DNA of 64,000 bases from Vicia villosa (Eukaryota; Streptophyta; Magnoliopsida; Fabales; Fabaceae), in the NCBI RefSeq assembly GCF_029867415.1, contig NW_026705008.1:1116001-1180000 (forward strand), written 5' to 3'. Shown piece after piece: positions 46,669-58,640 of the stretch. Position numbers and translations under genes: made by a program. Under the pieces are notes generated by a model, which saw only the letters and a program-made list of their open reading frames with translations, searched no databases and was not told the DNA's origin. Numbering within the stretch: the stretch's first letter is position 1; every line of letters starts with the position of its first letter.

Positions 46669-47852
46669 TGTTGAAAGAGTATACTAGAGTACTTTTCGTT
46701 TATATCGTATCCACAAGGATTATTGCGATATCACCGCCGTTCTATAGCCTATTTTGTCTTGAGTTAATGTTACTTTGGTTTTTAGTTTGCAAAAGTTCAT
46801 TCAATACTTGTAGTAGTAAGGAGTAAATTAATGAAAGTTATAAGTTAAATAAAATGTATCAAGATTCGATTGCATCGACCTAACTTTGTATGTCTCCTTA
46901 TAAATATATGTATATGAACTCGTTAACGATCAATATAATTACGTATCGACGTCTATACCGTCCGTGTCCACAACGATATAGTTAGATTTACCGTATTGTT
47001 TAACCGACGATTTCTCCACCGTTTAAACAATACAAATAACGTTTTAAAACCGATACTAAGTAAACATCAAACGCTAAATCCATGTCTGCAACTTATAGTT
47101 TGATAGATGATGAAGTTAGATCAAGGTACAAACATTGATGTCTCAAACACTTATACCATAGAAAAGCTTTAATAAACAAATTAAACCATCTATATTGATC
47201 ATCACTTGTTCATACATACTATATTCACAAGAAAAACATACAAAAGTATGGGAGGATTACATCTATTCTTGATACAAAAGAGATTTAGCTATCCATGAAA
47301 ATGGTAGCTTGCTCAAGAATGTAAGGATGAAGAACAATAAGCATCTACGGCTATTAATCGATGATCAAAGCTTCGATTCTCCAATTCTTCAGTTTGCTAT
47401 AGTAGTTAGGGTTCCTTGAGCTCTAAGAATGATCAAGAAGAAATAAAATATCTGATTTGCACTATATATAATAATTCTGATTTCTTTCCAGGGCGCGTCG
47501 CGCCAATACACTCAAAAGTTAAACCGCCCAAACGCATGACGCGCGCAAATCTCTGCTGGAAACTTCACAAAATATCTTGCCCAGGGCGCGACGCGCCCAT
47601 ATTACCGCGCGACGCACGCAAACCTCTGCCCAGCAGGCTTCAATCAAGGCCAAAACTTGCTCAATAACTTCCCAAAATGAGGTAAAACCTACAAATTTAT
47701 AACTAAAACTCATATTAACATAAAATGAAAACTAAAAATTATAAACTATAAATAATTATCTAAAACTTCAGGGTATTGTACGAATACTCGATAAAAACGG
47801 TCGAAAAGTGCCACTAATTAAACTAAATATTAACGCAATTTGGCACCTAACA
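46669..47852 (-). repeat. 5' LTR of the outer Athila-like element
   Basis: Partner of 29635-30818. The CpG-dense cluster at about 47491-47635 lies upstream of the minus-strand TATA-like box at about 47463. Confidence 0.97.
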
Positions 47853-47857
47853 ATGGT

Positions 47858-48990
47858 ATAAACCAATTTTGTTCCAACATTAACCATCAAGATTTGAAGA
47901 TTAAATTTATATATGGTTTGAAGCAAGAACCAAGACCATGGTATGATAGACTGAGTAATTTTCCTTTTGAGAGAGGATTTGAAAAGGGAAAAGTGGACAT
48001 AACAATTTTGACCAAGCAGATTGATAGTCATGCATTACTTGTGCAAATATTTGTTGATGACATAATCTTTGGTTCCAAAAATGAATGGCTAGGAAAAGAA
48101 TTATAAAAAGTGATGCAATAAGAATTTGAAATATCGATAATGGGAATGTTTAATTTCTTCCTTGGTTTTCAAATCAAACAGACAAATAATGAAATCTTCA
48201 TAAATCAGCTAAATTATTGCAAAGAGTTTTTGAAAATATTTGATATGCATAACTTCAAGTAAATTGAAATACTGATTTCTAATACTTGTGTAGATTAAGA
48301 TGAGTCGGGGATACCTATTGACATAACAAAATATTTAGGTATGACTAGCTCCTTAAATTATCTTACGCTAGTAGACTTGATATCATATTTATGTGTTAGA
48401 TATTAAGCTAGTCCATTAGAATCTCATCTCTCTTATGTAAAAATAATAATGAAATATGTAAAAGGAACCCCCAATGTAAGTGTATGGTACCCTCAAGAGA
48501 GTATATTGGAATTAGTTAGTTATTCAGACTCTAACTATGTTGGATGTAAAAGTGGTAAAAAAAGAACGAGTGTAACTTGTCAAATTTTAGGAAATGAACT
48601 TGTTTCATGGTCTTGCAGAATATAAATACAAGCATGTGTTGCTCTAAGTATTGTAAAATCATAATATATTGTTGTTGGAAGTTATTTTGCACAAGTACTT
48701 TGGTTAAAGTAACAACTATGTGACTATGGTTTAAACTTAGGTTACATACCTCTAAAATGTGACGATTAAAGTCCCATTAATTTTATAAAAAAATATAGTT
48801 ATTAATTCTAGAACCAACACACATAGATATTAGACATCATTTTTTAAGGGATCTTGTACACAAAGGGAACATAGAAATTGCTTTCATTGACACTCATGCA
48901 CAATTATATGATATGTTCACAAAATCATTGGCTAAAGAATCTTTCTATAAAATAAGAAGAGATTTGGGTATTGTGGATGAACGTGATATA
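47858..48990 (+). pseudogene. Ty1/copia RT and RNase H remnant
   Basis: RT with YGLKQEPRPWYDRLSNF and QIFVDDIIFGSKNEW (active site FVDD kept), FFLGFQIKQ, then RNase H traces (YSDSNYVGCKSGKKRTSV, ELVSWS). Stops at many sites. The outer Athila element abuts it, so the copia copy was probably its target; no upstream half was recognised to the left of 29630. Confidence 0.85.
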
Positions 48991-49393
48991 TGATTCATGG
49001 TTCTACTTATGCATCACCTGCTACATGTTTGATGCTCTAACATAATTAATATATGAATTTATGTTTCATGTGCTTTTATTGAAAAACTTCGGTTACATAT
49101 ATGTTTTTATAATGTTTATGCATGATACCATATGCTTAAGTATGCTTTAATATGTGTGGTTGTTTGGAAGTGTGATAAAACTAAGTACTTTTTAAAAAAA
49201 ATTGAGGTGGTAATTGATTACACTAGTGTTTTAATCGATTACCAAAATAAAATTTTGGCCGATTTATAACTTTTTCAAAATAACATCTAATGGTAACTAA
49301 TTACACCCATCTTGTAATTGATTACCAATATGAAAATGCCTTATTTTATATATTTGCGCATCCTTATTTTTCATTTCACACTTTTGATTATCT
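48991..49393. other. Spacer of the copia-like remnant
   Basis: No coding or element ends recognised; lies between the RNase H remnant and the env-like remnant. Confidence 0.45.
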
Positions 49394-50400
49394 TTGGTAT
49401 GCCATTACCCTCTCATCTTCTTCAACCCTAGTCACCACAACATCATCTATTCATCTTTAAGAACTAGAACAAGCTTTACATCTTCATCTCCTACTTTTAC
49501 CCTTACTCTAACTCCACCTCTTACATTCCCTAAAACCTCAAAATTACCAAACTCTAAAAAATCCCAAAATCCCCAAGAACATCATGATTCACAACAAAAA
49601 ATCATAGCAAATCTGCCCTAGTAAGAAAGGTTCCAAGGTCAATACAAACTCCATAACCACTAAACCTCTCCAAGTTATTTGCAAATTTAGAGCAGTGTGG
49701 AAGGTTCAGACTGCAGTTTCAGGAACGAAAGCTCATAATTTCAAATTCAATAAACTAACTGCATTTTACAATTCCTCCTTTCCTAGTCTGATTAAGTCTC
49801 ACGGGTTAGAAGATTTTGTATCTAATTTTGGAAGTTACTTCTTAGACCAGGTTAAGGTTTTCTATAACAACTTCAAATTTAAGGGGAATAATTTGTACTA
49901 ATAGGTAGAAGGTATAGCTATAAGTTTGTATGTAACTAAGATAAGAGCCTTCTTAGATATCCCTAGTGAAGATGTCAAAGTAATAAGAAATTATTTTACC
50001 TTTCACTGTGTAGACTATCTGAGTCTTAAATTGTGAATAAAAATCAACAACTAGACAAAGGATCATCTAACAACATGAACACATTAGCTACATGAATTAT
50101 GATTGTTAATTATAGGTTGTTACATTATTTTCTATGTTGTGTCATTATACCGAAGACCTCAAATTACTCTTAAATCACCAAAATTGAGCTACACATACTG
50201 TATGGGTTGAAAATGAGATTCCTATGAATTGGGCCTACATTGCCATAAATAACTTAACAACTTGATCATCACTTCATACGAAATTTCACTTTATTGTGTT
50301 GTCATCATTAAAACTATACAGGTCAACTAATTGTTGCAATAATTATACCTGCAAGCACATAGATCCATATAATTTAAGTATTTGCTTCCTTTTCAAAGGT
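49394..50400 (+). pseudogene. Env-like (plant transposon protein domain) ORF remnant after copia pol
   Basis: A Ser/Thr/Pro-rich start (49394-49621) is followed by a stretch with SHGLEDFVSNFGSYFLDQVK (49695-49901) and further decayed text to about 50400. This matches the domain found in env-like ORFs placed after pol in Sirevirus-type copia elements, which fits its position here. Many stops. Confidence 0.5.
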
Positions 50401-50527
50401 ATTTATTTTTTATTTTGCATAAAAGCTTTATGTGTAGCCTCCATTTGGCGGCTTGTTGCAAGTGCCAAATTCTGACTTTGTGAAGTAAACTAAAGAGGTA
50501 TTTGTGGTGCTTAAGGTTTCAAGTAGT

Positions 50528-51095
50528 GTTTTAAAAACCGAATCGGTTATCAAACCGGTGAGGGTACTGGATCACTGGTTCCTTGGTTGAACCACTGGGT
50601 CACTGGTCGAAAAGCATGACTAAATCGGATTAAACCGGTCTCTATTGCAATACTATATATTTATTAAATCGGTCGAACCGGATGACTTAGTCTCTAAAAA
50701 ATATCACAACAGCTACAAAATTTTACAATTTTAAAATATCATAATTTTACGTATTTATTTTTACATTCAAATTCTATATATAATCATCACTCACAATAAA
50801 ATAATACAAAATATAAATTTAAATAAATTTTAAACCAAGTATAATTGCAAACAGGGAAAAAGTTATCCCAAATAAGGTTTGAATAAAGTCTAATTATATT
50901 TTAATTATATTTTTTATAAAAAAAATCACTAAAACCGCCGGTTCACCGTTTTTTTTTTCTTCCGGTTTTGACCGATTTTGGCCGGTTCTCACCGGTTCAA
51001 TAACATATCTGGTCTAGCAATCAGACCAGACCGGTGACCCCTCCGGTTCTCGATTTTACCGGTCTGACCGGCCGGTTCGGTCCGGTTTTTAAAAC
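50528..51095. mobile_element. Non-autonomous TIR element rich in CCGGTT words
   Basis: Begins GTTTTAAAAACCG and ends CGGTTTTTAAAAC, with CCGGTTCRACC-like words repeated at both ends. The flanks share AGTAGT directly at both borders (50522-50527, 51096-51101), a possible target duplication. No ORF. A related end lies at about 63070. Confidence 0.7.
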
Positions 51096-51194
51096 AGTAG
51101 TTTCAACTAATTTTGAGAATTTGTCCAAGAAAAATAAGGATGATTTTTGTTCCATCTCGGATTGTATGTGTTAATATAAACGTTATTTTTTTTA

Positions 51195-52543
51195 GGGTTA
51201 AATAAGTTTTTAGTCCCTATAAATATGGCAACTTTCAATTTTAGTCCCTGCAAAAATTTTCTTCAAACAATGGTCCTTGCAATATTTTCCGTCCCTATTT
51301 TTAGTCCTTCCTGTTAAATTTCACTAACGGAGGCTTACGTGGCACGCCACGTGTAACGCCATGTCAATTAAAGTCAATACTAATTAAAAATAGATAGATT
51401 GCGGGGGTTTTAAACCCCCTTTAAATAACTTAAAAAACCAGAAATTTTCAGAAGCAATTTTAAAACTTTTTTTTCATTTTCAGAAAGCATCACCAAACAA
51501 TTTTTTCTCGTAATTGTGAGCGTGAACTATTACTACTACCAATTCGGGTTGTTATCAATGGTGACAACTGCTTGTTATACATGTTTTACTTACTCATTTT
51601 TTAATGCAGTTCAAGGAAATGGGTGGAAACAGGAGGCCTGCTGAATCAATGAAAACAAATGAACAGTCTACTGAAAGAAAGAAAGGCCTTGGTGATTGGA
51701 TGAATATGATTAAACCTGCCAATGAAGAGAAAGATCATTGGGGTAACAATAGATGCAATTTGAGTTTATTCCCCCTTTCCCTAATTAAATAATCTTCAGG
51801 TTTTATCATTCAAACCATTTTCATTTTTACTAGAATGAAATTTGTAATTTTCTTATCTTATGGTAGTTGATTGTGATTGTTCTAAACATGTGCAATAATA
51901 AGGTGATCTCTAATATGGACCCACTCGAACAACAAACCACTATTTCACCGATTTTCAATTGTATTTTGCATTCTTTTTAACACCTAAAAACTATGTTTTT
52001 ATTGGTTTGCACAAATAAATGAAATAATTTAAATCAGATATCATCTCTGGTCTACCATTTCCTTCATATAGTTTTCCCACTCCTTCTAGAATATTCTCTG
52101 CATATCATCCTATACCTCCTACCATGTCTGTTAGAGCACCAAACAATGAGCGTGAAAGAATTTTGAGAATCATCACATTGTGAACTATTACTACTACCAA
52201 TTCGGGTTATTGATGAAATTCTGGCTTTACGAGAAAAAATTGTTTGGTGATGCTTTCTGAAAATGAAAAAAAGTTTTAAATTGCTTCTGAAATTTTTTGG
52301 TTTTTTAAGTTATTTAGAGGGGGTTTAAAACCCCCGCAATCAATCTATTTTTAATTAGTATTGACTTTAATTGACGTGGCGTTACACGTGGCGTGCCACG
52401 TAAGCCTCCGTTAGAAAAATTTAACGGGAGGGAATAAAAATAGGGACGGAAAATATTGCGAGGACCATTGTTTGAAGAAAAATTTTGCAGGGACTAAAAT
52501 TGAAAGTTGCCATATTTATAGGGACTAAAAACTTATTTAACCC
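51195..52543. mobile_element. Pack-MULE with long inverted repeats
   Basis: Inverted ends of about 300 bp starting GGGTTAAATAAGTTTTTAGT. Flanks are T-rich, and an imperfect 7-9 bp duplication (TTTTTTA) is likely but cannot be fixed in such DNA. It has no transposase. The core carries a captured exon (listed separately). A 30-bp piece (GAACTATTACTACTACCAAT and on) recurs in direct orientation at about 51525 and 52182. Confidence 0.8.
51610..51742 (+). pseudogene. Captured exon of a FREE1/FYVE1-like gene
   Basis: 133 nt bounded by an AATGCAG acceptor and a G|GTAACA donor, open throughout: EMGGNRRPAESM, then KGLGDWMNMIKPANEEKDHW. This matches the stretch just before the FYVE zinc finger in plant FREE1/FYVE1-type ESCRT proteins, where DHW is followed by Val; the phase-1 donor fits a split Val codon. 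The finger itself is absent. It lies inside a MULE, so it is a captured fragment, not a gene. Confidence 0.7.
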
Positions 52544-53262
52544 TTTTTTATTGTAAATCTCACATGGTTGTCTAGGATAAGATTTGTAGAGTAATATTCA
52601 AATAAGTGAGCTCATCCATAGTAAAAACATGCCACTTCACCTTCTTCTGTCACTATATTAACTAGCTCCATAACTATCATGTTTGGTGGTGTCACTATGA
52701 CCCTTGCCATGTAGTGAATTTGAGTCACCTAAGTTAAGATGTAATTGTTTCACTAACTCCAGGCACACCAACTAGTCTTTTGGCAAGATTAGGGATAACT
52801 CATGAGGTTGGATGCCAATTTTTTGGTAGTGGTCCTTTCTACTTGCTCAAATCCTTATGTGTATGACTTGGAAAGCAAAGCTCTTCCTAGAGATACATCC
52901 AACATATTTATTAATGATGGTGTGAACCTATTATAATGTTTCACTTCCCGCTAGATCTATTCCCTCAATTCTGTAGATGAGAGAAAACATTAAGCACAAA
53001 TTGAACTATATAAATATTAATCAGAGAGTTGTTGCAAGAGAAATTCTATAAGATTACACCAAATCACTTGTTATGGAATGAATCCTATAGAGGGGAGACA
53101 TTATAAGGGAACTAACCACTTATCCTTAGATAATTCATAACTTTTACAATTGGAAAGCAAATAATTAAACTTAAAATGATGAAGAAAAAAATTTGCTTGA
53201 TGACATTCATTTTCACTCTCCTCCGACTCAAAAACTCTTATTAGACATGAAAAATTCTAGGA
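52544..53262. other. Intergenic, nothing recognised
   Basis: No credible coding or element ends. Possibly decayed retrotransposon text, but I could not assign it. Confidence 0.4.
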
Positions 53263-53417
53263 ACACTATCTTTTTAACACTCTCTTAAACACTCACTCTT
53301 TTATTGGGTGAAACACATGTGGGTCATACCATTTTATATGAGACTCATTTCTAAAGTGAGAGACCCACACGTTTCACTCTATAAGAGAGTGAGTGTTTGA
53401 GAGATTGATCATAGTAT
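53263..53417. mobile_element. Foldback MITE
   Basis: About 155 bp; the two halves are imperfect inverted copies over roughly 60 bp (TTAAACACTCACTC on the left, GAGTGAGTGTTTGA on the right, and TGTGGGTC / GACCCACA toward the middle). No ORF; target duplication not clear. Confidence 0.75.
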
Positions 53418-53954
53418 TCTTCATTAGGCAATACAAAAGTGAAGTGGAAGAACCTGCAAGGAATTAAACTACCTGAATTGATTTGATATTATAAGGAATA
53501 ATGATATTCATACATTTTCATAGGTTAAAAGAATTTTGTATGGTGATTTTGTATTCAAATGTACATTGAAAGCAATATTTTATCAATGTTTTTTTCTTGA
53601 ATTTAACTGGTCGTGTCCCGCTAATTAAAGAGTCCTGAAAAAAATAAAACGAAGTTAGGATTATCATAAGTTTAATTAAACATGACACATATAGTAAGAG
53701 TTAATAATGGGGACCAAAGAAGATATAACGTAGTACCTTCAATTTACAAATGTATGGAGAAATACTATATCATGAACAAATTATACGTATACCAAAACAG
53801 ACCAACTTACATATTCATATTTGAAAAAGATTCATCTTCAAATTGACCAACTTTCAAGAATAGAGAGGTTAACTGTTGGAAACGTTTGCTTGTTTGAAGA
53901 ATAGTCAGTGTCAAGTCTCAACACACTTACACAATGTTGTTGAATTTTTCTATT

Positions 53955-53956
<2 letters not shown>
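53418..53956. other. Intergenic, nothing recognised
   Basis: AT-rich spacer between a MITE and an AT microsatellite. Confidence 0.4.

Positions 53957-54036
<80 letters not shown>
53957..54036. repeat. (AT)n microsatellite with inverted flanks
   Basis: About 80 bp of AT repeat bordered by ATTTGATA on the left and TATCAAAT on the right, making the whole tract one palindrome. Confidence 0.95.
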
Positions 54037-54038
<2 letters not shown>

Positions 54039-54182
54039 AATGTGACTCAAAATTTTAATTTACACACTTATTATAGAGAGAGACCAAGAGGAAGTGGTAT
54101 TGTAATTCTTTCAATTTTTCTTGAAACTGATATATATTACAAAGCAAGATTACATGTTTTTATATATGTTTTTCATACTTAA

Positions 54183-56498
54183 TGTAACACCCATTTCTAA
54201 TACCCCAAATTAATAATAATAAACAAATATCTAAAGTAAACATGCAAATAACAGGGGCGTCACATCGACGTTTTCAAAAACTAAAAGCTTTTAAAAACCA
54301 ACATACATACAACCATAAATATACCATGCATCTGGTCATCATAATAACACATCTTACTTAACATAATTCATTAAGAATATGCATACACAACGAAAATAAC
54401 AAATACTCATGAATTTCATAATGATCCATGTCCCATACCATGATCATGTCACAAATAATATCCAAGACAAAATCAAAACATCATATTCAAAATATTTGGC
54501 ACTAAGGCCTCTCATACCACAATAAACATCATGCGAAATAGAAAGGTAGTATCAAGATACAAATCCGAATAAAACATGAGTTCAACACCACTAATCCTAA
54601 CCCAGTGTTACATGACCAGAGCATCCATTCACTACCTAATCAAATAAAGAAACTCGGAGCTCCTCGGACAAGCAACTACTCGTCTGAACCTGCACTTTAC
54701 CAATAAAGGGTAACATTCAAACAGAAGGGTGAGAATTCAAATTATTATAGAAAATATAATAATGGGAAATGCAACACAAATAAGCATACATTTCACAATT
54801 CATAACTCTTCATAAAAACATACCTTCATAACCATACATCAAGTTAACATGTTTTATCATTAAATCACCAAGTTCCATCATTCAAGTAATTATATCTAAC
54901 TACTAATTCAGCAATTATAATCCACTAAGGAAATGCCATCAAGTATACAATTATCACACAAAATCTACATTATGCATCACTCATGACATAATTAATCCAC
55001 GCCAATCATATTTCAAAATCACACAAAACACAATTCACACCGACACGTGCGACTAGAGTGTGACTCTATGCAATATGCATGTGGATCCCATCCGTTATCA
55101 TTTCCAGTCATGCCGATTGTCTTTCTTCTATAGACTAGATAACCACCTCAAAAGCCTCGTTCCGTGTTAAGCTTTCAAATCTAATTCGGCGTTAGATTTG
55201 GGACAAGTAAATAAACTTCGCGAGATTACCTAACTTTGCCATTTTCAAAGACTCATGCTTGTGTACGTGTGCAACAAATCAAGACTCATGCATTTAAGAC
55301 GGTCTCTCTATCTCTTAAACTACACAGTCACATCTTTACCACTTTGCACAACATTACACAACATGACATTCATTCCAATTCTCAACACCAATTAGCATTT
55401 AGAAATCAGTAACATAATTCATGATTATCATTATCACATAACATTCATGAACATTGATTATAAACAATTCATCCATAACATACATCCATAATTACATGTT
55501 TTTCACAATCAACATCATAATTAATTACACAAGTGCCAACCAATCCTATTCTATCATGTAGACAATCATTTTACCTTCAATATGCTTTAAACGACACGTA
55601 AAAAGGAGTTACGGATCAAAAGATACAACATTTCAAAGTTTAGAAAAGTTTCATACAGCAAGGTCCGCTTAGCGACCATCAAGCGCGCTTATGGAATTGA
55701 AATTTCAATAACCCCGCTTCAAGTGAACAAAAACAGTAGCGAATCACTTCCGAGCTTTGCTAAGCGGACTGGCTCCGCTTAGCGAGCCTTCTTTATTTTT
55801 CAAAAACTTACAGTATCCACTTAGCGGCCTCGCGTCCGCTTAGAGGATGTGCAATTATGCAGAAAAGTAGCAGCAAACTCATAACTGCAAAATCACACAC
55901 GCACTACTCCAAATCACTTCCAAAAATCAATAAACATCAAATACAACCAGTATTAATCATTATTGAACCATAACACTCATCAAAATCATGTTTAATCATG
56001 TCAATCCATGGAAATTAGCACAAAAATTAGGATTCATACATTTTCATGAAATTACAAAGATTAAAGAGATTCACACAAACACATACATTACTCAATCATA
56101 GATTCTACAAGAATTTGGATTCTAACCCTTACCTCTAACTTTTAATCCACCCTCTTCAAGAATCTACTTCCTCTTCTACTTTCTTCTCTTCTCTATGCCT
56201 CTCTTCTCTTCTTTCTATCTTTCTATCTTTTCTCTTCTAATTTAGGTTAGGTCATAAAATCATCTTCTAACTCTTATTATCTCATTGGGCTTAACCCATC
56301 CATTATTCTCATTTCTAATTCAACTAAGCCCAATAGCTAATTCTAATATAATTCTACTATTTATTAATTAGCTAAATAACATATTACCACACAATTAAAT
56401 AATTATCGCTCAAACAATAATTAAATAAAATACACAAACAATTATCAAATATCAAATAATCCCAATTAAATAAAATCTAATAAAAATAGGGTGTTACA
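54183..56498. mobile_element. Solo-LTR-like element, 2.3 kb
   Basis: Starts TGTAACACCC and ends GGGTGTTACA, with a perfect 5-bp duplication CTTAA (54178-54182, 56499-56503). No coding. A cluster of CGCTTAGCG-type words at about 55665-55850 stands out as CpG-dense. A pyrimidine tract at about 56160-56240 would be a purine-rich leader on the minus strand, hinting at minus orientation. Family not identified. Confidence 0.8.
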
Positions 56499-57008
56499 CT
56501 TAACCACTAAGTAAATACTTTTAGATATAAGTAACTTTCTTACATGCATATGGCGGTCATAAACAGTGGCTCTACAACTACCTTAGATTATAGGTGAAGA
56601 AACACCATTAGTCTTATTACTGTGACTATAAACATAAGAATGAAATAACAGTTTGAATTTAAGCATATTACTATGATGGGTCTATAAGAGATTTTAAACA
56701 TAAGAATAAAATAAGAGTTTGAATTAATTTAAAATGCACATTCAAACACAGTTTGAATTTAGAAACATGACAAGAAATAGGAATGAAATAACATTAGAGA
56801 CACAAAGGTGTGCTGCCTTGCATGACCAGAGTCGTTCTACTAGGATTTTATGGACTGAGGTCTTACACACATCAGATTTAGCCTAAGGCCCTTAGCCACC
56901 ACTAGATCATTCACCCTGCAATTCAAAGGCATGATCAACAAATGCTTCGAAATGTAGGTGATGTCAATAACATTACATAAAAGAAATGAACCAATGTAGG
57001 TTACAAAT
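56499..57008. other. Intergenic, nothing recognised
   Basis: Contains repeated GTTTGAATTTA-type words at about 56650-56760 but no coding or element ends. Confidence 0.4.
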
Positions 57009-57289
57009 TTAATCCTCAAAATCTACAGCATTTTCCAATAAGTAGTTGGTCGTCAATTTCTCCTCGCGGTCACATGCCAAAAATGCCTCAATAACTAAGG
57101 CTCTATCAAATCCCATACCCTCTAGCTGCATATCAGTAAAAAAGAATTAGTACATATGGTAAATCAATTTAAATGAAAAGGGCGAAGTCAAACTTTGTAA
57201 AAATAAATATACCCTTCCAATTGCCTCCTGCTCAACTGGTCTCACATTGATAGCATGAGGCATGTCTTGTTCCGGCTCATCAAATTTAT
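57009..57289 (-). pseudogene. RAD23-like C-terminal fragment (UBA domain)
   Basis: Two exons on the minus strand, 57289-57213 (KFDEPEQDMPHAIN) and 57125-57009 ([28 protein letters not shown] then TAA), with consensus splice sites and matching phase. This is the last UBA domain and stop of plant RAD23, the shuttle that carries ubiquitylated proteins to the proteasome and aids nucleotide excision repair. The ubiquitin-like domain, first UBA and XPC-binding region are missing, so it is a fragment. Confidence 0.88.
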
Positions 57290-57987
57290 CTATAAATAGT
57301 AGAAGAAAGTTACATTCATAAATAAACTATGGGATCGAGTAATTATTATAAAATGCAAAGATGACATGTTAAATTATCCTTTTGCAGGTGGTGTAATGGT
57401 CTGAACTATGGAAAAGGACTTGATCTTCTAACATAATAGATCATGTCATGATAATGTATTGTGTGGTAAATTGTAAATTTGAGATGCTTAAGATATGACA
57501 ACTATTCATTTAAAAAGAAAATAGTAACTTGATTATATTCATGAACAAACATTTGAGATGAAATACTAACTCAGTTATGTGTAGTATAGATCATCTGAAC
57601 AAACATTATACCATATAAATGAAAATTGATCAGTAAAGACATAATCAGCATACAGAGTTCTCGCAAGCACCACAAACCTCTGTGAGATCATCCTACAAAT
57701 GAAATTTCTCCCGTAATCAAAGGTTTTGTTATGGAATTAAGGTAATCATACTAATTAAAATTCTATCATTGAAATCAGGGTGCTAATAAGTAATTATTGG
57801 ATTCGTCTTATCACTTGCTTTGTAAAAAGTAAAAGTGTTGGAAAGTTATTCACCCGAAATATTAAAGAGTTAAACTCACTTTCAGTTAACATAAACCTCA
57901 ATCATATTAGCGATCAATATTATTCAATGTTTTGTTTATCATTAAATAAAATAAAACTGAGATGGTGGAACTTTTAATGACACTTAC

Positions 57988-58122
57988 TTGCAGTTTTAAA
58001 TGTTCATTTACTGAAGCATCTATCCTCCAAAATATTATATTACTCGATCCTTTGTAATGCTTTTCCAGCTTCTTTACTTGCTTGCTAGTGTCCACACAGT
58101 TGAAACACCAAGGTGTGAATAC
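57988..58122 (-). pseudogene. PDI-like thioredoxin-domain exon
   Basis: 135 nt, 45 codons, open between an AAATAG acceptor and a GTAAGT donor: VFTPWCFNC, then [20 protein letters not shown] and [13 protein letters not shown]. This matches the second thioredoxin domain of plant protein disulfide isomerase-like proteins (PDIL1-5/1-6 type), including a WCxxC redox site. One exon only. Confidence 0.8.
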
Positions 58123-58640
58123 CTATTTTACAGTAATGATTTACGAGTTAAAATCAACCGATGCATAAGGAAATAAGCAATTTTTTATGGCAAACCTTAA
58201 AATCAAAAATCATGACAAGAAGGATTAGGAACAGAAACCCTGAAATCAATAGAGTGAAAGGAAAAGATAAATACTCGTGTTGGATCTAAAAGTGATGGTT
58301 GTTGTTAGGTCCCGCGCAGCGGAGTGACTGGTGCTTCGCGTTTTGAGCATTATAAAATCAGTAAATCAAAGGAGATACCTTTTATTTTTGAATGGCCGGA
58401 GATGGAGACCAGAAAGGGTTTTCTGATAACTCTAATTTAAAGAAAGTTTAGTTCTCTAAATAGAGCACGGGGAGATTAGTAAGAAAATGGTTTTGTCTTA
58501 TCCATTGGAGGTGGTGACGGCTGTAGATAGGGTGGAGAAAGGAGACGGCGAAGGCTAGGGTTTTGGAGGAAAGGGAGAACACGAGAAAGAGAAAGGCCAG
58601 AGAGAGAAAGGTTAGTAGAGAGACCAGTTAATTGAATTTG

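Larger units (their letters stand above)
29635..47852 (-). mobile_element. Athila-like Ty3 retrotransposon (outer), near-complete, disabled
   Basis: LTRs of 1184 bp at 29635-30818 and 46669-47852, each TGTT...AACA, with a perfect 5-bp target duplication ATGGT (29630-29634, 47853-47857). On the minus strand: LTR, PBS, gag-protease, RT-RNase H, integrase, a third ORF, PPT, LTR. Without the nested element it is about 11.6 kb, normal for Athila. LTRs differ at about 34 sites by my eye count (about 3%), many at CpG. Coding lesions: TGA 44296-44298, TGA 43816-43818, an A9/T9 frameshift at 42270-42278, TGA 32777-32779, and a 6.6-kb insertion in the third ORF. Confidence 0.97.
57009..58640 (-). pseudogene. 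Chimeric transcription-unit-like array of gene fragments
   Basis: Minus strand, in order: a leader-like pyrimidine-rich stretch (58640-58376, ending before a GTATCT donor), the PDI-like exon (58122-57988), an exon-like piece after a TTTGTAG acceptor (about 57688-57640, parent unknown), and the RAD23-like exons ending in a stop. Pieces of unrelated genes in one orientation with kept splice sites suggest capture by a Helitron or Pack-MULE. I could not find the element's ends. Confidence 0.6.

Noticed and set aside
53876..54058. 60-codon ORF with an Ile-Tyr repeat
   Set aside because: It is the translation of the AT microsatellite.
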